A stretch of DNA of 64,000 nucleotides from a virus. Under the pieces are notes generated by a model, which had not been told where the DNA came from, did not search any database, and worked only from the letters and a program-made list of their open reading frames with translations. The position numbers and the translations under genes were made by a program. Positions 46,849 through 54,906 of this stretch are shown here, piece after piece. Each line of letters begins with the position of its first letter. Positions within the stretch are counted from its first letter, which is position 1. The stretch lies in the IMG/VR virus record IMGVR_UViG_3300023170_000007, positions 1 through 64,000 of that record, one strand, 5' to 3'.

Positions 46849-49371
46849 ATGGAGACAGAAGTGTCGAAAACATATACGTACCAAGAAGTATACGCTCGGT
46901 GTCTTGAGTATTTTTCAGGAGACGAGTTAGCAGCTAATGTCGTCGCGACTAAATACTTGCTTACCAATCAAGATGAAGAATTTCTGGAGTTGAGTCCGGA
47001 TGATATGCACCGACGTATTGCTGGCGAACTAGCTAGGATTGAGCAAAAATATCCGAATCCCCTGACAGAGGGTGAAATATACTCTCTGTTAAAAGACTTT
47101 AGTCAGGTAGTTCCTCAAGGCTCTCCAATGTCTGGTATCGGAAATGACCAAAGAATCCAGTCACTATCCAACTGTTTTGTTATAGAGTCACCAGAGGACA
47201 GTTATGGTGGAATCTTGAAGACTGATCAGGAGTTAGTACAGATTGCGAAGCGTCGTGGGGGTGTCGGCTTTGACCTTAGCACAATTAGACCGAAGGGCCT
47301 TACCACAGCCAACGCAGCTAGGACTACAGACGGCATTGAAGTCTTCATGGATAGATTTAGCAATTCGTGTCGAGAAGTCGCTCAGGGAGGCCGTAGAGGG
47401 GCTCTGATGCTAACGATATCTGTTCACCATCCACAAATCCGTGACTTCATAAAGATAAAGCAAGATTTGACGAGGGTGACGGGTGCCAACATCTCTGTTC
47501 GTGTTACAGATGAATTTATGGAGGCCGTACGAAATAACGAAGAAGTCGAGCTTCGATGGCCCGTAGACTCTTCTAACCCGAAGATCAGTGTTGTTGATGA
47601 CGCCGCTGAAATCTGGCACGAGATTATTGAAGGCGCTCACGCTGCCGCAGAACCTGGTGTCCTCTTTTGGGACACTGCAAAGTCCATGACACCTTCTGAT
47701 GTATATACTAAAGAAGGCTTCGGTTCTGTGTCGACAAACCCATGCGGTGAAATTATTCTATCACCATACGATAGTTGCCGGTTGATGCTTGTGAACCTGA
47801 CAGCGTTCGTGAAGAATCCATTCTCTTCTCGTGCTGAATTTGACTTTGACGAGTACTCTAGCGTTGTGATTAAAGCGCAGCGCTTGATGGACGACATGGT
47901 TGATCTTGAAGTTGAGCAAGTCGATAAGATTCTTGACAAGATCGATCGTGACCCAGAGTCTGATCATGTTAAGTATCATGAGAGGTCCCTGTGGAATAAT
48001 ATTCGAACAGCTGCTCTGAAGGGTCGTAGGACAGGGCTTGGGATTACTGGTCTTGGTGACGCTCTTGCCATGATAGGTGTCACTTACGGCTCTGAAGAGT
48101 CTGTTGATGTCGTAGAAGACATTTATAAGACTCTTGCCTTGAACGCTTATAGAAGTTCGTGCACACTTGCGAAAGAACGTGGCGCCTTCGAAGTTTACGA
48201 CTTTGAGAGAGAATCAAACCATAAGTTTATCCAGCGCCTCTATGAAGCAGACCCTGAATTAGAAAAATTGTCGAGAGCCTACGGACGTAGAAACATTGCG
48301 TTAACCACAACAGCTCCAGCCGGATCTGTCTCTGTGCTGACGCAAACAACATCTGGAATCGAGCCAGCTTTCATGCTTCATTACACTCGCCGCAAAAAGT
48401 TGACTGGTCAAGATGCCGATGCTCGAGTAGATTTCGTGGATGATTCCGGCGATAGGTGGCAGGAATATACCGTCTATCACCATGGCTTCAGGCAGTGGAT
48501 GGACACAATAGAGATTGGTGAAGGCGAAACAATGAGCAACGAAAAGCTTGTTGAGATGAGCCCTTATGCCGGCGCAACAGCCAATGAGATTGATTGGGTT
48601 GCTAAGGTCAAGATGCAAGCGGCCGCCCAGAAGTGGGTTTGTCATGCGATATCGAACACCACAAACCTCCCTAACGATATTGACGTGGAGACAGTCAAGC
48701 AAGTGTATATGAAGGGGTGGGAGCTTGGATGTAAGGGAGTAACTGTCTACAGAGATGGTAGCCGTTCAGGGGTTCTTGTCGCTGCTGAAGAAAGTCATGA
48801 TGACCCTCGAGAGTCTTCTGAGATACTTGTTAATACAGCGCCTCGCCGACCCGAAGATTTAGAGTGTGATATACACCAAGCAAATATTAAGGGGGAAGCA
48901 TGGACCATTCTGATAGGCCTTTTGAATGGCCAGCCATATGAGGTCATTGGGGGACTGTCGGAGTACGTAGAGATTCCCAGGAGACACACAACAGGTGTGA
49001 TTAAGAAAAGAGTTAGGAAGTCTGTTCCCTCCAAGTATGATCTCGTTGTAGGATCAAATGGCGATGAATTTATAATCAAGGATGTCGTGAAAGTGTTTGA
49101 TAACCCAAACCACTCTGCGTTCACACGTACATTATCGCTAGCGCTTCGTCACGGTGTACCAGTTCAATATCTTGTCGAACAGTTACAGAAAGATAAAGAT
49201 GCAGATCTGTTTAGCTTCTCTAAAGTAATTGCTAGATGTCTAAAGAAATACATCGCGGACGGTACCAGGGCGAGTAATGGAGTACTAAGCTCTTGCTGCG
49301 ACAGTCCGAATGTAGTATACCAAGAAGGATGTGCCACATGTATTAACTGTGGTATGGCGAAGTGTGGATAA
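46849..49371 (+). CDS. nrdJ: Adenosylcobalamin-dependent (class II) ribonucleotide reductase
   Basis: An 840-residue reductase that makes deoxynucleotides from ribonucleotides using vitamin B12. Conserved parts include SLSNCFV (first active Cys), STNPCGEI near 298 (radical Cys and Glu), and LTTTAPAGSVSVL. The end has the TSCPD-type domain (KGEAWTILIGLLNGQPYEVI) and a cysteine cluster (CCDSPN, CATCINCG) used for re-reduction and zinc. Class II enzymes have no NrdB partner, and none is seen. Two starts are plausible: ATG 46849, or GTG 46861, which has a better GGAG site. Confidence 0.93.
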   Translation: METEVSKTYTYQEVYARCLEYFSGDELAANVVATKYLLTNQDEEFLELSPDDMHRRIAGELARIEQKYPNPLTEGEIYSLLKDFSQVVPQGSPMSGIGNDQRIQSLSNCFVIESPEDSYGGILKTDQELVQIAKRRGGVGFDLSTIRPKGLTTANAARTTDGIEVFMDRFSNSCREVAQGGRRGALMLTISVHHPQIRDFIKIKQDLTRVTGANISVRVTDEFMEAVRNNEEVELRWPVDSSNPKISVVDDAAEIWHEIIEGAHAAAEPGVLFWDTAKSMTPSDVYTKEGFGSVSTNPCGEIILSPYDSCRLMLVNLTAFVKNPFSSRAEFDFDEYSSVVIKAQRLMDDMVDLEVEQVDKILDKIDRDPESDHVKYHERSLWNNIRTAALKGRRTGLGITGLGDALAMIGVTYGSEESVDVVEDIYKTLALNAYRSSCTLAKERGAFEVYDFERESNHKFIQRLYEADPELEKLSRAYGRRNIALTTTAPAGSVSVLTQTTSGIEPAFMLHYTRRKKLTGQDADARVDFVDDSGDRWQEYTVYHHGFRQWMDTIEIGEGETMSNEKLVEMSPYAGATANEIDWVAKVKMQAAAQKWVCHAISNTTNLPNDIDVETVKQVYMKGWELGCKGVTVYRDGSRSGVLVAAEESHDDPRESSEILVNTAPRRPEDLECDIHQANIKGEAWTILIGLLNGQPYEVIGGLSEYVEIPRRHTTGVIKKRVRKSVPSKYDLVVGSNGDEFIIKDVVKVFDNPNHSAFTRTLSLALRHGVPVQYLVEQLQKDKDADLFSFSKVIARCLKKYIADGTRASNGVLSSCCDSPNVVYQEGCATCINCGMAKCG

Positions 49372-49383
49372 TAAGGAGTTATA

Positions 49384-49986
49384 ATGCACTGGACAACAGA
49401 AATTGATCCCAAAGTTAAAGAAATAGAACTAAGAAAGCAGCCTGTAATAATCAGGGTCAATAAATTTGATGAAGATTCTGCAAAGAAGTTCGCTCAAGAG
49501 ATGGCACAAGCCCATAACACAGGCCAGAAAGTAATTCCTATTGTCATTGATTCATACGGTGGCCAAGTCTACAGTTTAATGTCAATGATCAGTGCGATAA
49601 AGCATTCAGAAATTCCTGTTGCTACCATCGTAGAAGGTAAAGCGATGAGCTGTGGAGCTGTATTGTTTTCTTTTGGTGAAGAAGGCATGCGCTTTATGGA
49701 TCCAAACGCAACAGTAATGATTCACGACGTCAGCTCCATGGATTTCGGCAAAGTTGAAGAACTAAAAGCGGGAGCGACAGAAGCCGATAGACTTAACACA
49801 ACTATCTACACTATGATGGCTCGTAACTGCGGGAAAAAAGATGACTACTTCATGAAGATTGTAGACAAAAAGAAGCATGCTGATTGGTTCCTCGACGCTG
49901 AAGAAGCAAAGAAACATGGGATGGCAAATCAGCTGCGAGTTCCAAAGATTCATATCAAGGTATCTGTTGATATAGATTTTGAGTAG
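49384..49986 (+). CDS. ClpP-like serine protease
   Basis: A 200-residue ClpP-fold protease. The triad is visible: Ser89 (KAMSCGAVL), His114 (VMIHDVSS), Asp171 (WFLDAEEAKKHGMAN). The length matches ClpP (about 195-207). The nucleophile elbow AMSCG differs from the AASMG of bacterial ClpP. Phage ClpP-like proteins serve as head maturation proteases in some phages, but here a gp21-type protease exists and the gene lies in the metabolic cluster, so host proteome control or partnering with host ClpX is more likely. AAGGAG precedes the start. Confidence 0.88.
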   Translation: MHWTTEIDPKVKEIELRKQPVIIRVNKFDEDSAKKFAQEMAQAHNTGQKVIPIVIDSYGGQVYSLMSMISAIKHSEIPVATIVEGKAMSCGAVLFSFGEEGMRFMDPNATVMIHDVSSMDFGKVEELKAGATEADRLNTTIYTMMARNCGKKDDYFMKIVDKKKHADWFLDAEEAKKHGMANQLRVPKIHIKVSVDIDFE

Positions 49987-49994
49987 AGGGCAAC

Positions 49995-50915
49995 ATGGAC
50001 AAAGTATTCTACAACAAAAGCTCCGCCGATTCATTGGGATGGGATCCCTCGTGGTTCGGAGCAGATGAACATGATGATGATTTAGTAAAAGCAATTAAGA
50101 AGTGGCAAAAGTCTCACGGATTAACTGCTGATGGGTTATGCGGTCCTGCGACGTATAGAAGAATTTGGACAGAGAGAGAAGATGAGATATCAGACTTTTC
50201 TCCTTCCCAAAGCTCATGTCGATCAGGCGATAAGTTTATTGTTCATAACGGTAATTTCCTACCTATAGAGTGGGACAAAGTTGTTCTGTGGGACGAACCT
50301 GATGGTCTAGGATGCAAAGACGGTACTTACACCAGCTATGCCGGGAAACCTGATAGACGACCGCACTATTTTGTTAACCACTGGGACGTCTGCTTGTCTA
50401 CTGAGTCAATGGCAAACGTGATTGCGAAAAGAGGAATATCAATCCATTTTGGTATCGACAATGATGGCACGATTTACCAGCTATTAGATACGCAGCATGC
50501 CGCTTGGCAGGCTGGCGGTAGGAAATGGAATCATGAGAGTATTGGCGTCGAGATTGCAAATGCCTTCTACCCGAAATACCAGAGCTGGTATGAACGTAAG
50601 GGCTTCGGCTCCAGACCTATCAACCCTGCTGGTTCCGTAAAGTGTCACGGTAGAGGATTGGAAGAGCACCTTGGGTTCTATGACGTTCAAATTGACGCTT
50701 TAAAAGCTCTCTGGAAGGCGCTTCACAAAGGGTTAGATATACCCTTACAATGTCCGACTGATTCTTCAGGTGAGCTAATTACAACTGTTGATAAAGAGTG
50801 CGAAAGATCTAGGTTTTCCGGGTTCATAAACCACTACAATCTTACTAAGAGAAAGATCGATTGCGCTGGTCTAGATTTAGCCGCTCTTTTAGATGAGTGT
50901 CGGAGAGAAGTATAA
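49995..50915 (+). CDS. Endolysin: peptidoglycan-binding domain plus N-acetylmuramoyl-L-alanine amidase
   Basis: A 306-residue lysis enzyme. Residues about 28-60 (LVKAIKKWQKSHGLTADGLCG) form a peptidoglycan-binding domain. An Amidase_2-type domain occupies about 115-240, with zinc ligands expected at VNHWDVC and later His residues and the HESIGVEI strand. It ends with HYNLTKRKIDCAG. Having the wall-binding module at the N-terminus is common in phages of Gram-negative hosts. There is no signal peptide, so a holin would be needed. The stop overlaps the glutamine synthetase start. Confidence 0.88.
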   Translation: MDKVFYNKSSADSLGWDPSWFGADEHDDDLVKAIKKWQKSHGLTADGLCGPATYRRIWTEREDEISDFSPSQSSCRSGDKFIVHNGNFLPIEWDKVVLWDEPDGLGCKDGTYTSYAGKPDRRPHYFVNHWDVCLSTESMANVIAKRGISIHFGIDNDGTIYQLLDTQHAAWQAGGRKWNHESIGVEIANAFYPKYQSWYERKGFGSRPINPAGSVKCHGRGLEEHLGFYDVQIDALKALWKALHKGLDIPLQCPTDSSGELITTVDKECERSRFSGFINHYNLTKRKIDCAGLDLAALLDECRREV

Positions 50916-51913
50916 TGGTACATGTTGATTATGTTTGGGTTGACGGACTGGAATCACCCCTTGTGCGTTCAAAGACAAAGATCGTAACTCCATCTGTAAG
51001 CCAGAAAGGTGAAATGGAGATCCAAATTGCTGAATGGACGTTTGACGGCTCCTCGACGAACCAGGCAGTCACAAGCAACTCTGAGCTTTTGCTTAAGCCA
51101 CACAGAGTCTATCAGTTATCAGATCAACACTACATTGCTCTTTGCGAAGTCTGTGATCCAGCTTCTGGAGAACCACACGACACAAATTACCGAGCCGTCT
51201 TAAGGGATAAGATAGCAGAGTCTGGTGACAAGGGACTGTGGGTAGGTTTTGAACAGGAGTTTTTTATCACCAAGAACGACAAGAACGTTTTGTGGCCTAA
51301 GCATGGTCTGCCACCACAGGACACTAGGTACTACTGTTCCTCTGGTGGACCCATCAGACATAGAAAACTTGTGAGAGAACACGCTACGATCTGTAACAAG
51401 GCTGGAATTAGCGTCGTTGGCTATAATACTGAGGTTTCCCCCGGGCAGTGGGAATATCAAGTATTTGCAGAAGATCCGCTAAAGGCTGCTGACGACCTGT
51501 GGGTTAGTAGATACATTCTGCAATTGTGTTGTGAGACATACGACATTGGTATAGATTGGCACCCGAAACCGCACGAGGGCTGGAACGGATCTGGATGTCA
51601 TACGAATTTTTCGACTAACTCCATGAGAGAATCAGGTGGCGAAGAGTTGTTCAGAGCGATTATGGAAACTGCGTCAGCCAAACATTCTGAGCATATGCAG
51701 AACTACGGGAAGTTGAACAGGAGGAGAATGACAGGAGAGCATGAAACATCTTCTTACAGTGAATTTTCGTGGGGCGTCGGTTCCAGAAATACAAGTGTCA
51801 GAGTCCCTGTGGCGACAGCCGAGGAGTGGAAGGGTTACGTAGAAGACCGCCGCCCCGCTTCAAATTGTGACCCTTATAGAGTCGTAAGGTGTGTGCTCGA
51901 ATATGTAAAGTAG
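50915..51913 (+). CDS. Type II glutamine synthetase
   Basis: A 332-residue enzyme of the GSII family (eukaryotes, Rhizobium GlnII), making glutamine from glutamate, ammonia and ATP. Diagnostic blocks are intact: WTFDGSSTNQA (41-51), FEQEFF with E113 and E115, NTEVSPGQWEYQ with E173 and E180, GWNGSGCHTNFST with H229, SRNTSVRVP with R291, and YVEDRRPASNCDPY with E310 and R312. The length is near the family's (about 340-370), so it looks functional. The start overlaps the endolysin stop (TAATG) and the thioesterase follows after 2 bases, so it is embedded in the phage operon. Its role may be to supply nitrogen for nucleotide synthesis. Confidence 0.95.
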   Translation: MVHVDYVWVDGLESPLVRSKTKIVTPSVSQKGEMEIQIAEWTFDGSSTNQAVTSNSELLLKPHRVYQLSDQHYIALCEVCDPASGEPHDTNYRAVLRDKIAESGDKGLWVGFEQEFFITKNDKNVLWPKHGLPPQDTRYYCSSGGPIRHRKLVREHATICNKAGISVVGYNTEVSPGQWEYQVFAEDPLKAADDLWVSRYILQLCCETYDIGIDWHPKPHEGWNGSGCHTNFSTNSMRESGGEELFRAIMETASAKHSEHMQNYGKLNRRRMTGEHETSSYSEFSWGVGSRNTSVRVPVATAEEWKGYVEDRRPASNCDPYRVVRCVLEYVK

Positions 51914-51915
51914 TT

Positions 51916-52353
51916 ATGGAGAATTTAGAACTTATAGCTACTCATATGTGCAAAGAATCTTGTGTCGGATATCATGGTAACCTATTTGGTGGAACCATGC
52001 TGGCATGGTTGGATGAAGCCGGTGTCGCCTTCGCTTCACAAGTCTGCGGTTCGCCAAGAATGGTGACAAAGTCAATATCAGAAGTCATCTTCGTGCGGCC
52101 TGTTCGTCCTGGGCAAATCATAAAGATATACGGTGATGTCGTGAATATTGGCAACACGTCTATTAAGATTAGATTGTTTGCAAGGCGACACAGCGTAGTG
52201 AACGGCTCACAAAAGCCTGTCTGCGATGTTGAGATGACGTTTGTCAGAATTGATGGCGACGGTGAGCCTGTACCAATCTTGAATATAAAAGAAAAGTACG
52301 CTGATAAAAAGCAGAAGATAGAATCTGAAGTAAGAAAAGATATGGAGTATTGA
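51916..52353 (+). CDS. Hotdog-fold acyl-CoA thioesterase (YciA-like)
   Basis: A 145-residue thioesterase. HGNLFGGTMLAWLDEAG is the hotdog signature with its catalytic Asp, and VIFVRPVRPGQIIKI is the following conserved block, as in YciA/Acot enzymes that hydrolyse acyl-CoA. The C-terminal 30 residues are charged. The ATG 2 bases after the synthetase stop was chosen; a GTG 27 bases upstream inside that gene is possible. It sits between glutamine synthetase and ThyX in an unbroken operon. Possible roles are releasing CoA or altering membrane lipids, unproven. Confidence 0.88.
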   Translation: MENLELIATHMCKESCVGYHGNLFGGTMLAWLDEAGVAFASQVCGSPRMVTKSISEVIFVRPVRPGQIIKIYGDVVNIGNTSIKIRLFARRHSVVNGSQKPVCDVEMTFVRIDGDGEPVPILNIKEKYADKKQKIESEVRKDMEY

Positions 52354-53102
52354 TGTTAGATAGAGTTGAATTGTATGGCGATGGTATTGGAACAGTAGAG
52401 TACGTCGAGCACATGGGCAATGATTTGACAATCGTCAATAGCGCCAGAGTTTCATTTGGAAAGCACAAGGAAGAGTTAGATGAGAAAGACGAGAAGCTTA
52501 TTAAGTACCTTGTTAACCACGGCCACACGAGTACGTTCGAGCATAATGTTGTCACTTTTCGCTTTGTGGTTCCTCTCTTTATTAGGAGCCAGCATCACCG
52601 TCATAGGACTTGGAGTTATAACGAGATTAGCAGACGGTATACTGACGTTGATCTAAGGTTTTATGAACCGGATAGTTTTAGGACCCAGCACAAGAGTAAT
52701 AGACAGGCAAGCAACGTCCAAGAAGAGGTGGATCCTGTAATAATACCTGACTTAAGTGACGCTGGCTATGGGACGAGAGCATCACAAGTAGTGAGAGAGC
52801 ACCATGTCCAGAGCTTGAACCTTTATAACAGTTTACTGTCAGCGGGAGTTTGTAGAGAGCAGGCACGAGGGGTGCTTCCTCAAAACCTCTACACAGAGTA
52901 TTACGGGACATGTTCATTACATAACGCTCTTCATTTTTGTCGTCTCCGATTGCACGAGGGCGCCCAGTGGGAAATTCAAAGAGTGGCTGAGGCCATGGTA
53001 CAAATAATGTCGACATTGTATCCTGTCGCTGTGTCTGCGTGGATTGACAACTTGGATGATAAAGACCTCCGAAAAAAAATGAAAAAAAATATTAGCCTGT
53101 AA
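52353..53102 (+). CDS. thyX: Flavin-dependent thymidylate synthase
   Basis: A 249-residue ThyX making dTMP from dUMP with FAD and folate. The family signature RHRTWSYNEISRRY is near residue 84, fitting RHRxxSxNExSxRY. The C-terminal NALHFCRLRLHEGAQWEIQ and the last conserved Arg/His are also present. The length is typical. The start shares a base with the thioesterase stop (TGATG). Together with NrdJ and the dUTPase-like gene it directs nucleotide flow to dTTP. A terminator follows. Confidence 0.96.
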   Translation: MLDRVELYGDGIGTVEYVEHMGNDLTIVNSARVSFGKHKEELDEKDEKLIKYLVNHGHTSTFEHNVVTFRFVVPLFIRSQHHRHRTWSYNEISRRYTDVDLRFYEPDSFRTQHKSNRQASNVQEEVDPVIIPDLSDAGYGTRASQVVREHHVQSLNLYNSLLSAGVCREQARGVLPQNLYTEYYGTCSLHNALHFCRLRLHEGAQWEIQRVAEAMVQIMSTLYPVAVSAWIDNLDDKDLRKKMKKNISL

Positions 53103-53150
53103 ATACACAATACTTGCTACTGGCTCTCTTGAGAATTACCTCCATAAACG

Positions 53151-53188
53151 AAACCTGCACGATGTAAAAGTCATGCAGGTTTTTTTGT
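53151..53188 (+). terminator. Intrinsic terminator after thyX
   Basis: Stem AAACCTGCA / TGCAGGTTT (53151-53159 and 53174-53182) followed by TTTTTT. It ends the nucleotide/lysis operon. Confidence 0.9.
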
Positions 53189-53197
53189 TATATTTAA
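53189..53197 (+). promoter_or_regulatory. Candidate late promoter core (TATATTTAA) after thyX terminator
   Basis: Part of GTTATATTTAA (53187-53197), identical over 11 bases to the element before the tape measure gene. It lies just past a terminator and 30 bases before the next start codon. Confidence 0.45.
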
Positions 53198-53227
53198 AAG
53201 TAGGTCGTTAGTTCCGGAGGTTTCACA

Positions 53228-53446
53228 GTGTCAGGTAATCTTGAAAAACTTAGGTCCTTGAGGCAGGAGATTTGTGCGAAAGAGCAAGAGAGAAAACACT
53301 TACTTGAGTGTAGGGTTGTTTTGATCGCAGAGCTCTCCAGTATTCATGAGCAAATGTTGCAAGATAAGTCCGTGTCTGTGCACTATCTAGATAAAATCAC
53401 TGAACTACTCACGTTGGTTAGTAACCCAATCGTGAAGGAGGGATAA
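53228..53446 (+). CDS. Hypothetical small coiled-coil protein
   Basis: A 72-residue helical protein starting at GTG with a GGAGG site seven bases upstream. Charged heptad pattern (LEKLRSLRQEICAKEQERKHLLE) suggests a coiled coil. It is followed after one base by a coiled-coil membrane protein; the two may interact. No family is recognised. Confidence 0.55.
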   Translation: MSGNLEKLRSLRQEICAKEQERKHLLECRVVLIAELSSIHEQMLQDKSVSVHYLDKITELLTLVSNPIVKEG

Positions 53447-53447
53447 G

Positions 53448-53768
53448 ATGTCGTCAGATAATGGGTGGGCAGAATACTCTAGGTTAGTATTGAAAGAGCT
53501 TGAGACTTTAGCGACTGGTATCGAAGCGTTAAGAACTGAACTCCAAGACGTGAAACAAGAGTTAGCTAAGTTTCAGTCTCGAGAGGATAAAGTAGATGAA
53601 CTTCGCGCTTGGAAAGAGAAGATAGATGAGGTTGCGTCCCCGACGCAATTAAAAGAATTAACTAAGGAAGTCGAAGACCTCAAACTATTCAAGACTAAAG
53701 CGGTGACCGTGTTTGCTGTTGTGCAATTCGGCATGGCGCTTTGGGCTTGGGCTTCAAAGTTTATGTAG
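53448..53768 (+). CDS. Coiled-coil membrane protein, possible holin
   Basis: A 106-residue protein: N-terminal helix (WAEYSRLVLKELETL), coiled coil to about residue 80, and one C-terminal transmembrane segment (TVFAVVQFGMALWAWAS) ending in a short tail. The pattern (VDELRAWKEKIDEVASPTQLKEL then KTKAVTVF) is one I have seen in several phages next to tail or lysis genes. With a cytoplasmic endolysin lacking a signal peptide, a holin is required, and this is the best candidate in the window, though a single C-terminal segment is unusual. GGAGGG precedes the ATG. Confidence 0.6.
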   Translation: MSSDNGWAEYSRLVLKELETLATGIEALRTELQDVKQELAKFQSREDKVDELRAWKEKIDEVASPTQLKELTKEVEDLKLFKTKAVTVFAVVQFGMALWAWASKFM

Positions 53769-53826
53769 ATTGAGTGAGCTTACGTTTACTGGATCTGAAA
53801 CAATTTAGCAAAATAGAGAGTGAAAA

Positions 53827-54828
53827 ATGGCTATTACAACCCAAATTAGGCTTAAGCAGCTCACTGGGTCGCTTCCTGTTTCTAGCAGATCGGCTCCGCT
53901 GTCGCCTCCAAGTCTTGCAGATGGGCAAGACATTTTAGATGAAATCGCTTCGTCGATTCGTCGCGTTCTAGATTATGACACCTCGGCATCATCTTTCTTT
54001 GATGCTCCCGCTACGTTCCGTTCGATGGGAACTGAAGGTGTCTTTGTCGCTACTTCTGACCTGTATGTTACAGGGACGGCTTATACAACAGCAATTACAG
54101 GTTCGGGTGGTCTTGAGCTTGTCGCTTCTAACAACGGCGCTGTTATTATTGATGGAGACTCTGGTGCTACATTCACAGAAGACGGCACTGAAGTCTTGAT
54201 AATCGATGGAGCTGGAGACACTCGATTTGCATCAGCTGGCGGATCTGCTGACGATCCCGATGTCGAAGTCGACGGGTATTTAAGGCTAGATGGAGCGATG
54301 GCAACGTCGGGGTCAGTCTTCTTCCTCGGCACGTCAACACGTCACGACTTAGCAAAGACCACTACAGGAAATCTCGTGCTGTCTGGTGCCGGCGGCAGAC
54401 TTTACTTTGTGGATTCTCACGTCACATCGTCAAACTGGTCTGACAAAGACGTCGGTGTACCTTTGGCTACTGCCGATTCTCAATGGACGTCGTTTAACAG
54501 TCTCGGCTACGACTCCTTGATTGGTGCTATTACGTCGTTAGGGTCTACAGCTTCTGGAGCTACTAAAGCGCTTCAAGCGTTGTCTTCTGACGTATCCGCT
54601 GATTCTGCTACAGGACAACTTAGCGTAGATATTTCTGCTGTACCTGCTGCAGACAGAGATGCTCGAATAGATGTGTTCGTTAATGGTGTCTTACAAGTGT
54701 CAGGTTCTTCCGGTGAAGTCACGGCCGGTACAGCTGATTATAGGCTGTCTGGTGTAGACACTGCGATAGATGCCGTGTTCTCGTATGCACTTGTTACCGG
54801 TGATCAGCTCACGCTTATCGTCAGGTAA
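53827..54828 (+). CDS. Tail fibre-like structural protein
   Basis: A 333-residue protein with an N-terminal conserved helix (LADGQDILDEIASSIRRVL) probably attaching to the virion. Repetitive Gly/Ser/Thr-rich beta strands follow, and the C-terminal module (DARIDVFVNGVLQVSGS) is common in phage fibres. It lies between the membrane protein and a cluster of LamG-like proteins, in a host-recognition region bounded by a terminator. Confidence 0.65.
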   Translation: MAITTQIRLKQLTGSLPVSSRSAPLSPPSLADGQDILDEIASSIRRVLDYDTSASSFFDAPATFRSMGTEGVFVATSDLYVTGTAYTTAITGSGGLELVASNNGAVIIDGDSGATFTEDGTEVLIIDGAGDTRFASAGGSADDPDVEVDGYLRLDGAMATSGSVFFLGTSTRHDLAKTTTGNLVLSGAGGRLYFVDSHVTSSNWSDKDVGVPLATADSQWTSFNSLGYDSLIGAITSLGSTASGATKALQALSSDVSADSATGQLSVDISAVPAADRDARIDVFVNGVLQVSGSSGEVTAGTADYRLSGVDTAIDAVFSYALVTGDQLTLIVR

Positions 54829-54837
54829 GGGTTTGGA

Positions 54838-54870
54838 GGCACGCACCGTGTGATGCGGTGCGTGCCTTTC
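54838..54870 (+). terminator. Terminator-like hairpin after fibre gene
   Basis: Perfect 11-bp stem GGCACGCACCG / CGGTGCGTGCC with a 7-base loop, followed by a short TTTCT run. The strong stem but poor T-run make it an intermediate terminator, or an mRNA-stabilising structure. Confidence 0.75.
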
Positions 54871-54906
54871 TAGCATACAATACGTAATATATAAAGGAAC
54901 ATAATC

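Noticed and set aside
50897-50915. GTG 50897 as start of glutamine synthetase
   Set aside because: It adds six residues inside the endolysin gene; the ATG at 50915 overlaps the stop as in many gene pairs here and gives the usual GSII beginning.
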